The position numbers were made by a program, and so were the translations under genes. Below, in pieces: positions 35,917 to 45,028 of a stretch of 64,000 nt of DNA; within the stretch, counting starts at the first letter, position 1; each line of letters opens with the position of its first letter. Source of the stretch: Acidobacteriaceae bacterium (GTDB taxonomy: Bacteria; Acidobacteriota; Terriglobia; Terriglobales; Acidobacteriaceae); contig JANXZM010000029.1 in the NCBI GenBank assembly GCA_025355505.1, positions 1 to 64,000 on the forward strand. The letters run 5' to 3'. The notes below the pieces were generated by a model that saw nothing but the letters and a program-made list of their open reading frames with translations, was not told the DNA's origin and made no database searches.

Positions 35917-37479
35917 ATGGATACGCGGCAGCGGGTGTCACTGTTTTTTGCTTTCATCTTTACAGTCGTACTGCTGACTGGAAGCAGTTATGCGATTCCG
36001 GCTTTCTCACGCCAGTACGGCACTTCGTGCAGCACCTGTCACGTGAACTTTCCCAAGCTCAACGATTTTGGCAAGGCCTTCAAGGATGCCGGATTCAAGT
36101 TTCCCAAAGACGACGAAACGTTTATCAAGGTTCCCCCGGTAATGCTGGGAGCGCCGGCGCAGGCAGAATTGTGGCCTCATACCATATTTCCGGGGACCAT
36201 CCCGGGTCTGCCGCCGATCGGATTGCGATTCAACACTTTCTTCCAGGTGCTCGGCAAGAATCGCCATAACTTCAACTTGCAATTGCCTGCGGGGCAAGTT
36301 GGACCGTTCATTCCCCGGACCGACTTTCAACCGGGATTATTCAGCATCTTCATGGCCGGAAATTTTGGCAGCGACATTGCCTTCTGGGTCGATGACGACA
36401 TCAGCGTCGGCGGCTCCGGCGCCAGCGGCGGCTTAGGCGATGGCTACCTGAAGTTCGTCAATATCGGCCGCTTCTTCAAGCTGCCGGCTAACGTTCTGAG
36501 CATGCGCGTCGGGCAATTCGAACTCGACCTGCCCTTCAGTCCGGCGCGCAGTTGGAACCTGAGCGGGTGGGACATTTACGATCAGGCGAACATCGGCACC
36601 TCCAGCCAGAATGTCAATAATAGTTTTGCCCTCTCCAGCGCGGCTCAAGGCGTAGAGTTCAGCGGCGGGCACACTTACCGCGGCTATCACTACTCCGTTG
36701 CCGTCGTGAACCAGAACACCAGCGGCTCTTCCGCGAGCCCAGCCAATGTTTCCCCCCAAGTGGGCTTCGTTTCCGATTCCAACTTCAAGGATCTGTATGG
36801 CCGCTTTTCCTACCGCTTCAACCTGGAGCGTGACCCAGCCAGCAGGAACGAAACCCAAGCGGCGGGAGCGACGGGACCGCGCGATCACACTTATCTCACT
36901 CTCGGCACCCTTTATTTCTATGGACGCTCGGTGCAGCGGGCCACGGGTGTGGAATCCGATGGGACCACTAAGACCGTCATCACTGCTCGCGAGCCGTTCT
37001 ATCGCGTGGGTGCCGACTTCAGCTTCAATTACCGTAAGCTCAATTTGTTTGGACAATACCTCGTAGGCCGAGATCACAACCTGATCCCGCTGACTCCCGA
37101 GGGTTTCGAGTTGCCTGTCGGCTTCATCCGAAGCAATCCGGTAAAGTTCAACGGCGGCTTCGTGGAAGCGGATTACATGATCCACCCGTGGCTCATGGCC
37201 ATCATGCGCTGGGATGGGGTTACCTCGAGTGCGGATCGGATCAACGGCATTGGGGCAGACGCGGGAAATCCGCCCCCCTCGCCTTTTTTGTCGCCGTTCC
37301 GTTCGGCTCGCAACCGCTTTACGCCAGGTGTACAGGTCCTCATTCACGCCAACATTAAGACGTCGTTTGAGTACCAGATCCGGCCGCAGCAGATCGTGTA
37401 CGACCCCGCCACAGGAAACGCGATCACCAACCCCTTCCGAACGAACTCGGCGGTCGCCGGCCTGGAATGGGTGTACTAA
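35917..37479 (+). CDS. Monoheme cytochrome-porin fusion (Cyc2-like)
   Basis: A 520-residue exported protein. After a signal peptide ending near Ala26 comes PAFSRQYGTSCSTCHVNFP with one heme c site (C38-x2-C41-H42), followed by LNDFGKAFKDAGFKF and then about 450 residues rich in alternating hydrophobic strands and ending in Tyr, typical of an outer-membrane barrel. Cyc2 iron oxidases have the same plan and a closely similar N-terminal pattern (PxFARQTG-CxxCH-x2-FP-FGR-FK). I infer a Cyc2-like outer-membrane electron conduit; substrate unproven. ATG 35917 has GGAG upstream. A CRP-type box precedes it and a cupredoxin gene follows. Confidence 0.8.
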   Translation: MDTRQRVSLFFAFIFTVVLLTGSSYAIPAFSRQYGTSCSTCHVNFPKLNDFGKAFKDAGFKFPKDDETFIKVPPVMLGAPAQAELWPHTIFPGTIPGLPPIGLRFNTFFQVLGKNRHNFNLQLPAGQVGPFIPRTDFQPGLFSIFMAGNFGSDIAFWVDDDISVGGSGASGGLGDGYLKFVNIGRFFKLPANVLSMRVGQFELDLPFSPARSWNLSGWDIYDQANIGTSSQNVNNSFALSSAAQGVEFSGGHTYRGYHYSVAVVNQNTSGSSASPANVSPQVGFVSDSNFKDLYGRFSYRFNLERDPASRNETQAAGATGPRDHTYLTLGTLYFYGRSVQRATGVESDGTTKTVITAREPFYRVGADFSFNYRKLNLFGQYLVGRDHNLIPLTPEGFELPVGFIRSNPVKFNGGFVEADYMIHPWLMAIMRWDGVTSSADRINGIGADAGNPPPSPFLSPFRSARNRFTPGVQVLIHANIKTSFEYQIRPQQIVYDPATGNAITNPFRTNSAVAGLEWVY

Positions 37480-37523
37480 ACCGGGGAGGCCACGCCTCCC
37501 CCTTTCTAAGAACAGGAGAAATC

Positions 37524-38105
37524 ATGAAACGTAATGTTCTAGTAGTAGTTGCGGTCCTGGTAGTTCTCAGCCTGGCTGCGAATGCCGGCACAATCAGCGG
37601 AAAAGTATCGGGCGTCGCCGGTGAATCCGTTGTTTATGTGGAAGCACCCGCGGGCAAAACGTTCCCGGCGCCAACGCAGCAGCCAGTGATTGATCAGAAG
37701 GGGTTGATGTTTCATCCGCATATCGTGGTGGTGCAGCAAGGCACGACTGTCGAATTCCTCAACAGCGATAGTGTTGCGCACAACGTGTTTTGGATTTCGA
37801 TCGGGGGCAACAAGAAACTCGGCCACAACATGGGTACTTGGCCGAAGGGCGAGAAACGTCCGTTCAAATTTGACAATCCTGGAGCGGTGCCGTTGTTGTG
37901 CAATGTGCACCCGGAGATGTCAGGCTACGTTGTCGTAGCGCCTACCGCGTACTTCGCTCTAACGGATAAGTCGGGCGAATACAAAATCGAGAACGTCCCC
38001 GACGGCAGTTACAAGGTAACCGCGTGGCACGAAGGCGCCAAGAACCAAACCAAGCCGGTCGCAGTGGCGGGCGACAGCAAAGCGGACTTCACACTGAGCA
38101 AATAG
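37524..38105 (+). CDS. Exported cupredoxin with C-terminal Cna/carboxypeptidase-like domain
   Basis: A 193-residue periplasmic blue-copper protein. The signal peptide ends near Ala21. The type 1 copper ligands are visible as H86 in SVAHNVF and C126-x2-H129-x2-M132 in LLCNVHPEMSGY. Residues of about 140-193 (KSGEYKIENVPDGSYKVTAW) form a small beta-sandwich of the carboxypeptidase-regulatory type. It lies 44 bp after the Cyc2-like gene, with AGGAG upstream of the ATG. It could accept electrons from that protein, as rusticyanin does from Cyc2 in Acidithiobacillus; this pairing is an inference. Confidence 0.88.
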   Translation: MKRNVLVVVAVLVVLSLAANAGTISGKVSGVAGESVVYVEAPAGKTFPAPTQQPVIDQKGLMFHPHIVVVQQGTTVEFLNSDSVAHNVFWISIGGNKKLGHNMGTWPKGEKRPFKFDNPGAVPLLCNVHPEMSGYVVVAPTAYFALTDKSGEYKIENVPDGSYKVTAWHEGAKNQTKPVAVAGDSKADFTLSK

Positions 38106-38193
38106 GGAAATGGGGAGCGGGCGGCCACGTCCGCTCCACGCCTTCTTTGAGTAGAATGCTTTCCATTAAACGAACGCACTGGGGATTGCCATC

Positions 38194-40179
38194 TTGCTGA
38201 AGCGGTTTAAAGATAAGAAAGTGGACAGGGATTGGTTGAATACCAACTTTCCCTGCATGATGGCTTGTCCAGCCCACACCAATGCGGGCCGGTACGTCGC
38301 GCTCATTGCGGAAGGGCGATTTGAGGAAGCTTACAAGTTTGCCCGCGATCCCAACCCGCTGGCGAGCATCTGCGGCCGGGTCTGTGCGCATCCGTGTGAA
38401 ACTGCCTGTCGCCGTGGAGATATCGATCGCCCCATTGCAATACGTGCTCTCAAGCGCTTTCTGACGGAGCGGCACGGGCCTGAATCCAAGCACCCTGTCG
38501 ATATCAATGCGGGACGCGGCCAAAACAAGTTGCCCTACAAAGTCGCCGTGGTCGGCGGCGGGCCGGTAGGACTATCGGCGGCTCACGACCTGGCTCTCAT
38601 GGGCTACTCGGTCACTATTTTTGAAGCCGCTCCGGTCGCTGGCGGAATGCTTTACCTCGGAATTCCCGAATACCGCTTGCCTCGTGACGTGGTCGAAGCG
38701 CAAGTGCGAGAAATTCTCGCGACCGGCGACATTACTCTGAAGCTGAATCAGGCCGCGGGACGCGACTTCATGATTTCCGGCCTGCGCCATCAGGGCTTCG
38801 ATGCGGTGCTGATCGCCGTGGGCGCGCATCGCAGCCGCGATCTCACCATTCCGGGCGTTGAACTGGATGGCGTCTACAAGGGCATCGATTTCCTGCTCAA
38901 CGTGAATCTGGGCTACAAGTTCACGATTGGCAAGAAAGTCATTGTGATCGGCGGTGGCAACGTGGCCATGGACGTGGCGCGTTCGGCGGCTCGCGAAGTG
39001 GTCCGGCAACATGTCGCCGGAGTAGAGGATCTGGAGCCGTCGCTGGAGAGTATAAGTGCCGTGGCCACGAAAGAGATGGTTGACGTGTCACTCTCTGCTC
39101 TTCGCCTGGGTGCGCAGGAAGTGCATCTCGTCTGCCTGGAAAAACGCGAAGAAATGCCGGCGGCGTTGGAAGAGATCGAAGAGGCCGAAACGGAAGGCAT
39201 CGTCATGCATCCCGGCCTCGGCCCCAAGCGCATGATCGGCAAAGATGGCAAAGTTGTGGCGTTGGAGACGCTGGACACGAAATGGGTCTTCGATCAGAAC
39301 AAGCGCTTCAATCCGGCGTTCTACGAGGGCAGTGAAACCCAACTGGAGTGCGACACCATTATTATGGCCGTCGGCCAGGCGCCCAATCTGGATTTTCTTA
39401 AGTCCGAAGACGGTGTGGAGCTGTCTCCCCGCGGTCTGATTGCGGTGAACCCGCAATCGCTGATGACCTCGGCGAGCGGAATCTTTGGCGGCGGCGATTG
39501 CGTCTTCGGCCCCCGCATGATCATCGATAGCGTGGCGGACGGCAAGCGCGCCGCGGTCGGAATCGATGAATTCCTGCGTGGCCGGAAGCACCCCGAACCT
39601 ATTGTCGAAGTCGAGGTCTTTAAGCGGCACAGCATGCCGCTCGACTTGTTGGACCTGGTTCGTCCCGCCATTCCCATGCTGCCGCTGGAGCGTCGTACCG
39701 GAGTGACCGAAGTCGAGGTCGGATACGACGAGCATTCCGCGATGGAAGAAGCCCAGCGCTGCCTGCACTGCTGGGTGAACACGGTCTTCGAGGGCGTCCC
39801 CGAAGACGGAAGCATGTGCATCCTGTGCGGTGGTTGCGTGGATGTGTGCCCGGAAAACTGCCTGTCGCTCGTATCGCTGGATCGCATCCAGTTCGAGCCG
39901 GAAACCGTACAGCAGATCCGGGAACACCAGGAATTGTTTGGCGTCGAGCTGGACGAAGTGGCGGCCGACGAACTCGGCATCGTGACAGGTTCCGCCATGT
40001 TGAAAGACGAGACTCGCTGTATTCGCTGCGGCCTGTGCGCCGCGCGCTGTCCCGTCGGCACCATCACCATGGAGTCTTACAACCTGGTTTCCGCCGAAGC
40101 CACGGGATTGATTTCGATTGAAGCCATTGATGGGCCACTCAGACCAAAAGCGCCAGTCACGGCTGGAGGCCCGAGGTAG
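38194..40179 (+). CDS. FAD/NAD(P)-dependent oxidoreductase with ferredoxin domains (GltD-like)
   Basis: A 661-residue cytosolic flavoprotein. The N-terminal Fe-S domain has CMMACPAHTNAGRY and ICGRVCAHPCETACRRG. The FAD fold starts VAVVGGGPVGLSAAHDLA near residue 119, and the NADPH fold has VIVIGGGNVAMDVARS. Two C-terminal [4Fe-4S] ferredoxin motifs are CILCGGCVDVCPENC and CIRCGLCAARCPVG. Relatives couple NAD(P)H to ferredoxin or another Fe-S partner; this one lies 16 bp upstream of the Rieske gene, so it may link NAD(P)H with the membrane complex. TTG start at 38194; no glutamate synthase large subunit is present. Confidence 0.85.
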   Translation: MLKRFKDKKVDRDWLNTNFPCMMACPAHTNAGRYVALIAEGRFEEAYKFARDPNPLASICGRVCAHPCETACRRGDIDRPIAIRALKRFLTERHGPESKHPVDINAGRGQNKLPYKVAVVGGGPVGLSAAHDLALMGYSVTIFEAAPVAGGMLYLGIPEYRLPRDVVEAQVREILATGDITLKLNQAAGRDFMISGLRHQGFDAVLIAVGAHRSRDLTIPGVELDGVYKGIDFLLNVNLGYKFTIGKKVIVIGGGNVAMDVARSAAREVVRQHVAGVEDLEPSLESISAVATKEMVDVSLSALRLGAQEVHLVCLEKREEMPAALEEIEEAETEGIVMHPGLGPKRMIGKDGKVVALETLDTKWVFDQNKRFNPAFYEGSETQLECDTIIMAVGQAPNLDFLKSEDGVELSPRGLIAVNPQSLMTSASGIFGGGDCVFGPRMIIDSVADGKRAAVGIDEFLRGRKHPEPIVEVEVFKRHSMPLDLLDLVRPAIPMLPLERRTGVTEVEVGYDEHSAMEEAQRCLHCWVNTVFEGVPEDGSMCILCGGCVDVCPENCLSLVSLDRIQFEPETVQQIREHQELFGVELDEVAADELGIVTGSAMLKDETRCIRCGLCAARCPVGTITMESYNLVSAEATGLISIEAIDGPLRPKAPVTAGGPR

Positions 40180-40195
40180 TCGATCGAGGTAACTA

Positions 40196-40687
40196 ATGCC
40201 CGAAGAAAAAAACAATACGCCGGCGGAAACAGGCAAGGACTTCAACCGCCGCGACTTTTTCGTGAAGCTGGGATTGGGATCGCTGAGCATCGCCGCTGCC
40301 GGCACGGCGGCGTTTTCGTACCAGTTTCTATCGCCGAATGTTTTATACGAGCCTTCTCCCATCGTCAACGCAGGCCGGCCGGAAAATTATGCGGTCGATT
40401 CCGTGACGATTGACGTGAACTCGGGAATTTATCTAGTCCACGCCCAGGAAGGTTTTTTTGCGCTGAGTGCCGTCTGTACCCACCTCGGATGCCTGACCGC
40501 TTGGAAACCTGAGTTGGGCATTATCGCTTGCCCTTGCCATGGCAGCAAATTCAAGCGCGACGGGGAAAAGATTGAAGGCCCGGCTCCCAAGCCGCTGCCC
40601 TGGCTGCAGACCTGGATCAGCGACGAGGGTGATCTGATGGTGGACCGTTCCATCACTATTCGTTCCATGCAGTTTGTGAGGGTGTGA
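40196..40687 (+). CDS. Rieske iron-sulfur protein
   Basis: A 163-residue Rieske subunit. A Tat-type twin-arginine signal ([14 protein letters not shown]) includes the membrane anchor. The cluster ligands are C94-T-H96 and C112-P-C-H115 in VCTHLGC and CPCHGSKF; C99 and C114 can form the usual disulfide. It oxidises quinol at the outer face of the membrane and passes the electron to cytochrome c. Its gene overlaps the cytochrome b gene by 4 bp. Confidence 0.95.
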   Translation: MPEEKNNTPAETGKDFNRRDFFVKLGLGSLSIAAAGTAAFSYQFLSPNVLYEPSPIVNAGRPENYAVDSVTIDVNSGIYLVHAQEGFFALSAVCTHLGCLTAWKPELGIIACPCHGSKFKRDGEKIEGPAPKPLPWLQTWISDEGDLMVDRSITIRSMQFVRV

Positions 40688-41484
40688 GCGTGGCGAAAAC
40701 AATCGCGAGCTACTTCGACGAGTTGCGCGGCACAAGGGTTTGGCGTTCGGTGTTCCGCAGTGGAACTGGATCCAGCACTCTACACCGGGCCCTCGCGGTG
40801 CAGCAGAATGTATTTCTGCACCTTTTCTCCACCAAGGTGCGGACCCGAATGCTAAGCTTCAGCACGACCTGGTATCTGGGCACCCTGACCTTTGGAACGT
40901 TTCTCCTATTGGTAGTTACTGGCATTCCGCTGATGTTCTATTACCATCCTTCGGTGCCGCAGGCTTATGCTGACACTAAGGATTTGGAGTTTGTAGTTTC
41001 CTCCGGCTTGTTTCTACGCAACCTGCACCGCTGGTCGGCGCATGCCATGGTGTTTCTAGTATTCGCGCACATGTTCAAGGTGTTCTATCGTGGCGCCTAC
41101 CGTCCGCCGCGCGAGTTCAATTGGGTCATCGGAGTTATCCTGCTGCTGATTACTCTGCTGCTCAGTTACACGGGCTATCTGCTGCCCTGGGATCAGTTGG
41201 CTTTTTGGGCGATCACGGTGGGTTCCAATATTGCTTCCGCTGTGCCGGTTATGGGCAACAAGGTTCATTTCCTCATGCTTGGCGGCAATGTGGTCAACGC
41301 CAACGCGCTGCTGCGCTTTTACGTGCTGCACTGCATGATTCTACCCCTGGTCGCGATCCTTTTTGTCGCGGTTCACTTCTGGCGCATTCGCAAAGATGGC
41401 GGCCTCTACTCGCACCAAAGCGAGCCGCAAACGGTCACGGCTGGACCGGTTCCCGCCGCCGCGAAGGGGGGGCAATTCCAATGA
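40684..41484 (+). CDS. Cytochrome b, N-terminal (b6-like) subunit
   Basis: A 266-residue membrane subunit with four helices and the two b-heme histidine pairs: H in [11 protein letters not shown] in [12 protein letters not shown] in [10 protein letters not shown] and H in [27 protein letters not shown] is the conserved Qo-side motif. It corresponds to PetB of b6f and QcrB of Bacillus-type complexes, where cytochrome b is split into two subunits. GTG start with a 4-bp overlap of the Rieske stop. The C-terminal tail after residue 245 is hydrophilic. Confidence 0.94.
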   Translation: MSVAKTIASYFDELRGTRVWRSVFRSGTGSSTLHRALAVQQNVFLHLFSTKVRTRMLSFSTTWYLGTLTFGTFLLLVVTGIPLMFYYHPSVPQAYADTKDLEFVVSSGLFLRNLHRWSAHAMVFLVFAHMFKVFYRGAYRPPREFNWVIGVILLLITLLLSYTGYLLPWDQLAFWAITVGSNIASAVPVMGNKVHFLMLGGNVVNANALLRFYVLHCMILPLVAILFVAVHFWRIRKDGGLYSHQSEPQTVTAGPVPAAAKGGQFQ

Positions 41485-42197
41485 CCGATCCAACGACCGA
41501 CCCAAAAGATTTTGTCGCTGGCATCGACTCGAATGCCCACAAGTCGCCGACGCGGGTTGTCTTCGTCACCAGGCGAACCTCGGCGCAGGTCAAGGTTGTG
41601 GACGAAGAGGAGGTGCAGACGTATCCGGAAGTGCTATTCCGCGCGATTGTCGCCATCGAGGTGCTTACGATTGCGCTGGTGGGCGCGGCGCTTCTGTTCA
41701 ATGCGCCCCTTGAAGGCATTGCCGATCCCTCGCATACACCCAACCCCGCCAAGGCGCCCTGGTACTTTCTCGGATTACAGGAGATGCTGCACTACTTTCC
41801 CCCGGTGGTGGCGGGGGTGTTGGTTCCGGGGTTGGTCGTGATGGCGCTCATTGTGATTCCGTACTTCAACATCAACGTCGAGGCCGAAGGTTTGTTTCTG
41901 AAGGATCGCAAGCGTCGACTTCTTATTTTTTACCTGGCCGCGGCTGGGCTCTCGCTGTTTTTGTTGCTGTTTGATGTGTACGTGGCGCTGGCGCCGACGC
42001 TGATTGTCGCCGGGTTCATGGTGCTGGCGGCGCAAAGTTCTCCGCAGTCGCCTTCGGCTTTCCGGCGCTATCTGGCTGCCAAACCACTTTCATACTGGAT
42101 CATGACCTGGTTTCTGTTCGAACTGGCCGTGCTCACGGCGGTTGGCACTTTCTTCCGCGGCCCAGGTTGGTCCTGGGTGTTGCCCTGGAGGAGCTAA
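41481..42197 (+). CDS. Cytochrome b, C-terminal (subunit IV/QcrC-like) subunit
   Basis: A 238-residue subunit with three to four membrane helices. It contains [19 protein letters not shown], the position of the PEWY/PDWY Qo-site motif; here the acidic residue is replaced (APWY), as I recall from Bacillus-type QcrC. Residues 1-60 form an extra hydrophilic N-terminal arm. It overlaps the cytochrome b gene by 4 bp (ATGA) and forms the second half of the split cytochrome b. Confidence 0.9.
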   Translation: MTDPTTDPKDFVAGIDSNAHKSPTRVVFVTRRTSAQVKVVDEEEVQTYPEVLFRAIVAIEVLTIALVGAALLFNAPLEGIADPSHTPNPAKAPWYFLGLQEMLHYFPPVVAGVLVPGLVVMALIVIPYFNINVEAEGLFLKDRKRRLLIFYLAAAGLSLFLLLFDVYVALAPTLIVAGFMVLAAQSSPQSPSAFRRYLAAKPLSYWIMTWFLFELAVLTAVGTFFRGPGWSWVLPWRS

Positions 42198-42198
42198 C

Positions 42199-44277
42199 TT
42201 GCAATCATCATCGCAATCAATGAAGAACGCGTTGTCTTCCATGTGGCAGACGTTGTTCGGCCATCCCGTCCGCGCTTTTGGCGTGGTCAGCCTGCTGTTA
42301 TTGATTTCACTGGCCATTGCACCGGCTAAGAACCACTTCAGCGAATGGCGCCACTATCAGAAACAGTATCTGGCGCTGATTGGCAACCGCGGAGATGCGA
42401 AAACACTGGAGCTCCACTTCCACAACCACGACGGGATCCAGCAGATCTGGCTTCCGGGGCTCGGAGTCGTAGATCGCTGCACCACCTGCCACGTCGGATT
42501 AAAAGAAGCCAGTCTTGCCGATGTCAGCACACAGCCGTTCCGCCGGCATCCGGTAATCCCGCACACGCTTGACCAGTTCGGCTGTGTGATGTGTCACCGT
42601 GGGCAAGGCCCAGCGACCACGGTCGAAGAAGCGCATCGCAGCACTGCGGCGTGGGAGCAGCCGCTTTTGCCGGCGCGGTATGTCCAGTCTTCTTGCGGGC
42701 AATGCCATCGTGCTCCTTTAACCGGCACACCGCAACTAAACCTAGGACGCAATCTGCTGGCTCGATATGGTTGCGTGCATTGTCACACCATCAAACTACC
42801 CGACGGCAGTGCGATCAAGCCGACCGATGATCCGCCTTCGCTTTTTCACATCGCCGACAAGAGCACACGGGAATGGATTTATGCGTGGTTGAAGGATCCG
42901 CAGGCCTACGCCATTACAGCAACGATGCCGAATTTTAAGTTGAGCGACCTGGACGCTCGTGATATTTCGGCTTTCCTGATTGCCAACAGCACACCACTCG
43001 CTGGAGATACGGCGCCAGCCACGAAAGACAAAGACGAGAAGGCGCCTGATCCGACCGCTGGAGCCAGCTTGTACGGCGGGTCATTCTGCTCCTCCTGCCA
43101 TGCCGTGCAGAACGCCGCCGGGAATGTGGTGGGCGGTGATGTCGGTCCGGAGCTAACTAGAGTCGGCACTAAGGTAAAGCCGGAATGGTTGCGGGCATGG
43201 TTGCGCAACCCGCGTGTCTACGATCCGCTAACGGCGATGCCCCACTATCGTCTCACCGATCCGCAAGTTAACCTTCTCACCGCTTTCCTCGGAAACAAGG
43301 CGGATGCCGATCTGCTCGCCAATGTCCATCTCGACGCCGCCACGCCGGAACAGATTGCACACGGCAAACTTCTGGTGACCGAGTACGGCTGCGCCTCATG
43401 CCATGAGATCGGCGGCATCAAGAAGCCGGATAACTTCGCTCCCGAACTGACCCGCATCGGAAGCAAGCCGCTCACGCAGATTATTTTCCTGCCCGGAATG
43501 GAGCACAGCACGCCCGCGTACATTTCGGCCAAGATTCGGCAGCCGCGTTCGTTTGGAGCGGCACTGAAGATGCCGCAGTACACCTTCGCACCAGCGCAAA
43601 TTGATGCTTTGACGACCGCACTGCTCGCGCTCACGGATCGGGCACATGACTTGCCCATGGCATTGACCGTGCCTGCGCAACCGGGTTCGAACTACCAGCC
43701 CGCAGGCAAAGCCGGACAGCTCATGGCGGACCTGGCCTGCTTTACCTGCCACGCCATCAACGGTCGCGGCGGCGACCTGGCTCCTGACCTGACCTGGGAA
43801 GGCAGCTCAGTGCAGCGGCCGTGGCTGCAAGCATTCCTGAAGAACCCAGGCACGCTGCGCCCGGCGCTCATCCGTCGCATGCCGAAGTTCAACCTTTCGG
43901 AGAGCGAGATCACGGAGCTTACCGACTACATCATGGCCGTTTACCAGACTCCGGCATTCGACCGCGACTCGATGCCCTCCAGCGGCTATGCTTCTGCTCA
44001 GGTAGAGCAGGGACGACAGCTTTTCTATTCCAAATACGCCTGCCAGTCTTGCCACATCATTGATACCAAGGTCGACAAAGGCTACATCGGACCGACGCTC
44101 ACCCAAGTTGGCTCGCGCCTGACTGCCGCCTGGATTTACCACTGGCTGAAAGACCCGCAGGCCATGCGGCCCGGCGCCATCGAACCGAACCGCAACATGA
44201 ACGACGAAGATGCCCGCGCACTCACCGCATTCCTGATGATGCAGAAGGGCTCCAATAAGCAGGAGGCGAAGAAATAA
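42199..44277 (+). CDS. Octaheme membrane-anchored c-type cytochrome
   Basis: A 692-residue protein with an N-terminal anchor (FGVVSLLLLISLAIAPA) and eight CxxCH heme sites: CTTCH, CVMCH, CGQCH, CVHCH, CSSCH, CASCH, CFTCH and CQSCH. The C-terminal two thirds look like tandem class I cytochrome c domains with repeated GxxLxxxLxxPxxxxxAxMP tails, such as WLKDPQAYAITATMPNFKL. It starts with TTG at 42199, five bases after a GGAGGAG that lies within the end of the previous gene. It takes the place of cytochrome c1 in this operon and should collect electrons from the Rieske protein. Confidence 0.92.
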   Translation: MQSSSQSMKNALSSMWQTLFGHPVRAFGVVSLLLLISLAIAPAKNHFSEWRHYQKQYLALIGNRGDAKTLELHFHNHDGIQQIWLPGLGVVDRCTTCHVGLKEASLADVSTQPFRRHPVIPHTLDQFGCVMCHRGQGPATTVEEAHRSTAAWEQPLLPARYVQSSCGQCHRAPLTGTPQLNLGRNLLARYGCVHCHTIKLPDGSAIKPTDDPPSLFHIADKSTREWIYAWLKDPQAYAITATMPNFKLSDLDARDISAFLIANSTPLAGDTAPATKDKDEKAPDPTAGASLYGGSFCSSCHAVQNAAGNVVGGDVGPELTRVGTKVKPEWLRAWLRNPRVYDPLTAMPHYRLTDPQVNLLTAFLGNKADADLLANVHLDAATPEQIAHGKLLVTEYGCASCHEIGGIKKPDNFAPELTRIGSKPLTQIIFLPGMEHSTPAYISAKIRQPRSFGAALKMPQYTFAPAQIDALTTALLALTDRAHDLPMALTVPAQPGSNYQPAGKAGQLMADLACFTCHAINGRGGDLAPDLTWEGSSVQRPWLQAFLKNPGTLRPALIRRMPKFNLSESEITELTDYIMAVYQTPAFDRDSMPSSGYASAQVEQGRQLFYSKYACQSCHIIDTKVDKGYIGPTLTQVGSRLTAAWIYHWLKDPQAMRPGAIEPNRNMNDEDARALTAFLMMQKGSNKQEAKK

Positions 44278-44278
44278 C

Positions 44279-45028
44279 ATGTTCGTAAATAAAATGACCA
44301 AACACTGGCGGACATTCTTCGCAGTCTCACTCACTCTCGCAAGCGCAGCGTGCACTCAAAAGCCGGAACCAGCTTCTGCCCTAAAGCCCTTGGCGTTTGG
44401 AGCCGCACTCGTAGAGTCGAGTGGGGGCAAGCAGATCGGCGCAACCGGCATGGTCCTCGCTCAGTCCCTGGTCGTGCAGGTCAGCGATGAACAGGGAACA
44501 GCCGTCACCGGAGCGCTGGTCGAATTCAGCGGACCTGCGGGCGTCAGCTTTGATCCTCGGAGTGGGTTAACCGATTCCAGCGGGCAGCTCAGCACGAACC
44601 TCGTTCTGGGTAGCATCGCAGGCCGATATCAACTTACCGCGCACACACCTGCGAAAGCTCGGAAACCAGTCGAACTGAAGATTGAAGAAATTGCGCTGGG
44701 AATTCAGCAGCAGGTGGGATACCAGCTCGACAACAAGTATTGCGCTCGCTGCCACAATCCGGAGTCCACGGCGGAGCGTGTTTCCAATTACGACAATCTT
44801 CAGGTCAAGCCGCACCCCTTCACCGAGGGCGACGCACTCAACAAAATAAGCGACGCCGACCTGACATCGATCATCAGTCACGGCGGACCCGCGCTGAACA
44901 AATCCGCATTGATGCCCCCGTACGGCTATACTCTCAGCAAGACGGAGATCGAGGCGCTGATTTCATACATCCGCCTGATCTCCGATCCTCCTTATCATGC
45001 TTCCGGAATGGTCTATGCACAAAAGTAA
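44279..45028 (+). CDS. Lipoprotein with Big-like domain and monoheme cytochrome
   Basis: A 249-residue lipoprotein: lipobox LASAAC with Cys25, a bacterial Ig-like (Big1/invasin) domain at about 45-140 (SLVVQVSDEQGTAVTGALVE), and a C-terminal heme c domain with CARCH in YCARCHNPES plus a likely distal Met in ALMPPYGY. It is read directly after the octaheme gene and overlaps the next gene by 14 bp. It could present the heme at the periplasmic face or outer membrane. Unusual domain pairing; function inferred. Confidence 0.85.
   Translation: MFVNKMTKHWRTFFAVSLTLASAACTQKPEPASALKPLAFGAALVESSGGKQIGATGMVLAQSLVVQVSDEQGTAVTGALVEFSGPAGVSFDPRSGLTDSSGQLSTNLVLGSIAGRYQLTAHTPAKARKPVELKIEEIALGIQQQVGYQLDNKYCARCHNPESTAERVSNYDNLQVKPHPFTEGDALNKISDADLTSIISHGGPALNKSALMPPYGYTLSKTEIEALISYIRLISDPPYHASGMVYAQK

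Noticed and set aside
38194-40179. Glutamate synthase small subunit (GltD) assignment
   Set aside because: There is no large subunit nearby, the protein has extra C-terminal ferredoxin motifs, and it is embedded in a respiratory operon. A general FAD/Fe-S oxidoreductase fits better.
39088-40368. 426-residue open frame opposite the flavoprotein gene
   Set aside because: It is a shadow of the 38194-40179 gene, which has full Fe-S, FAD and NADPH motifs.
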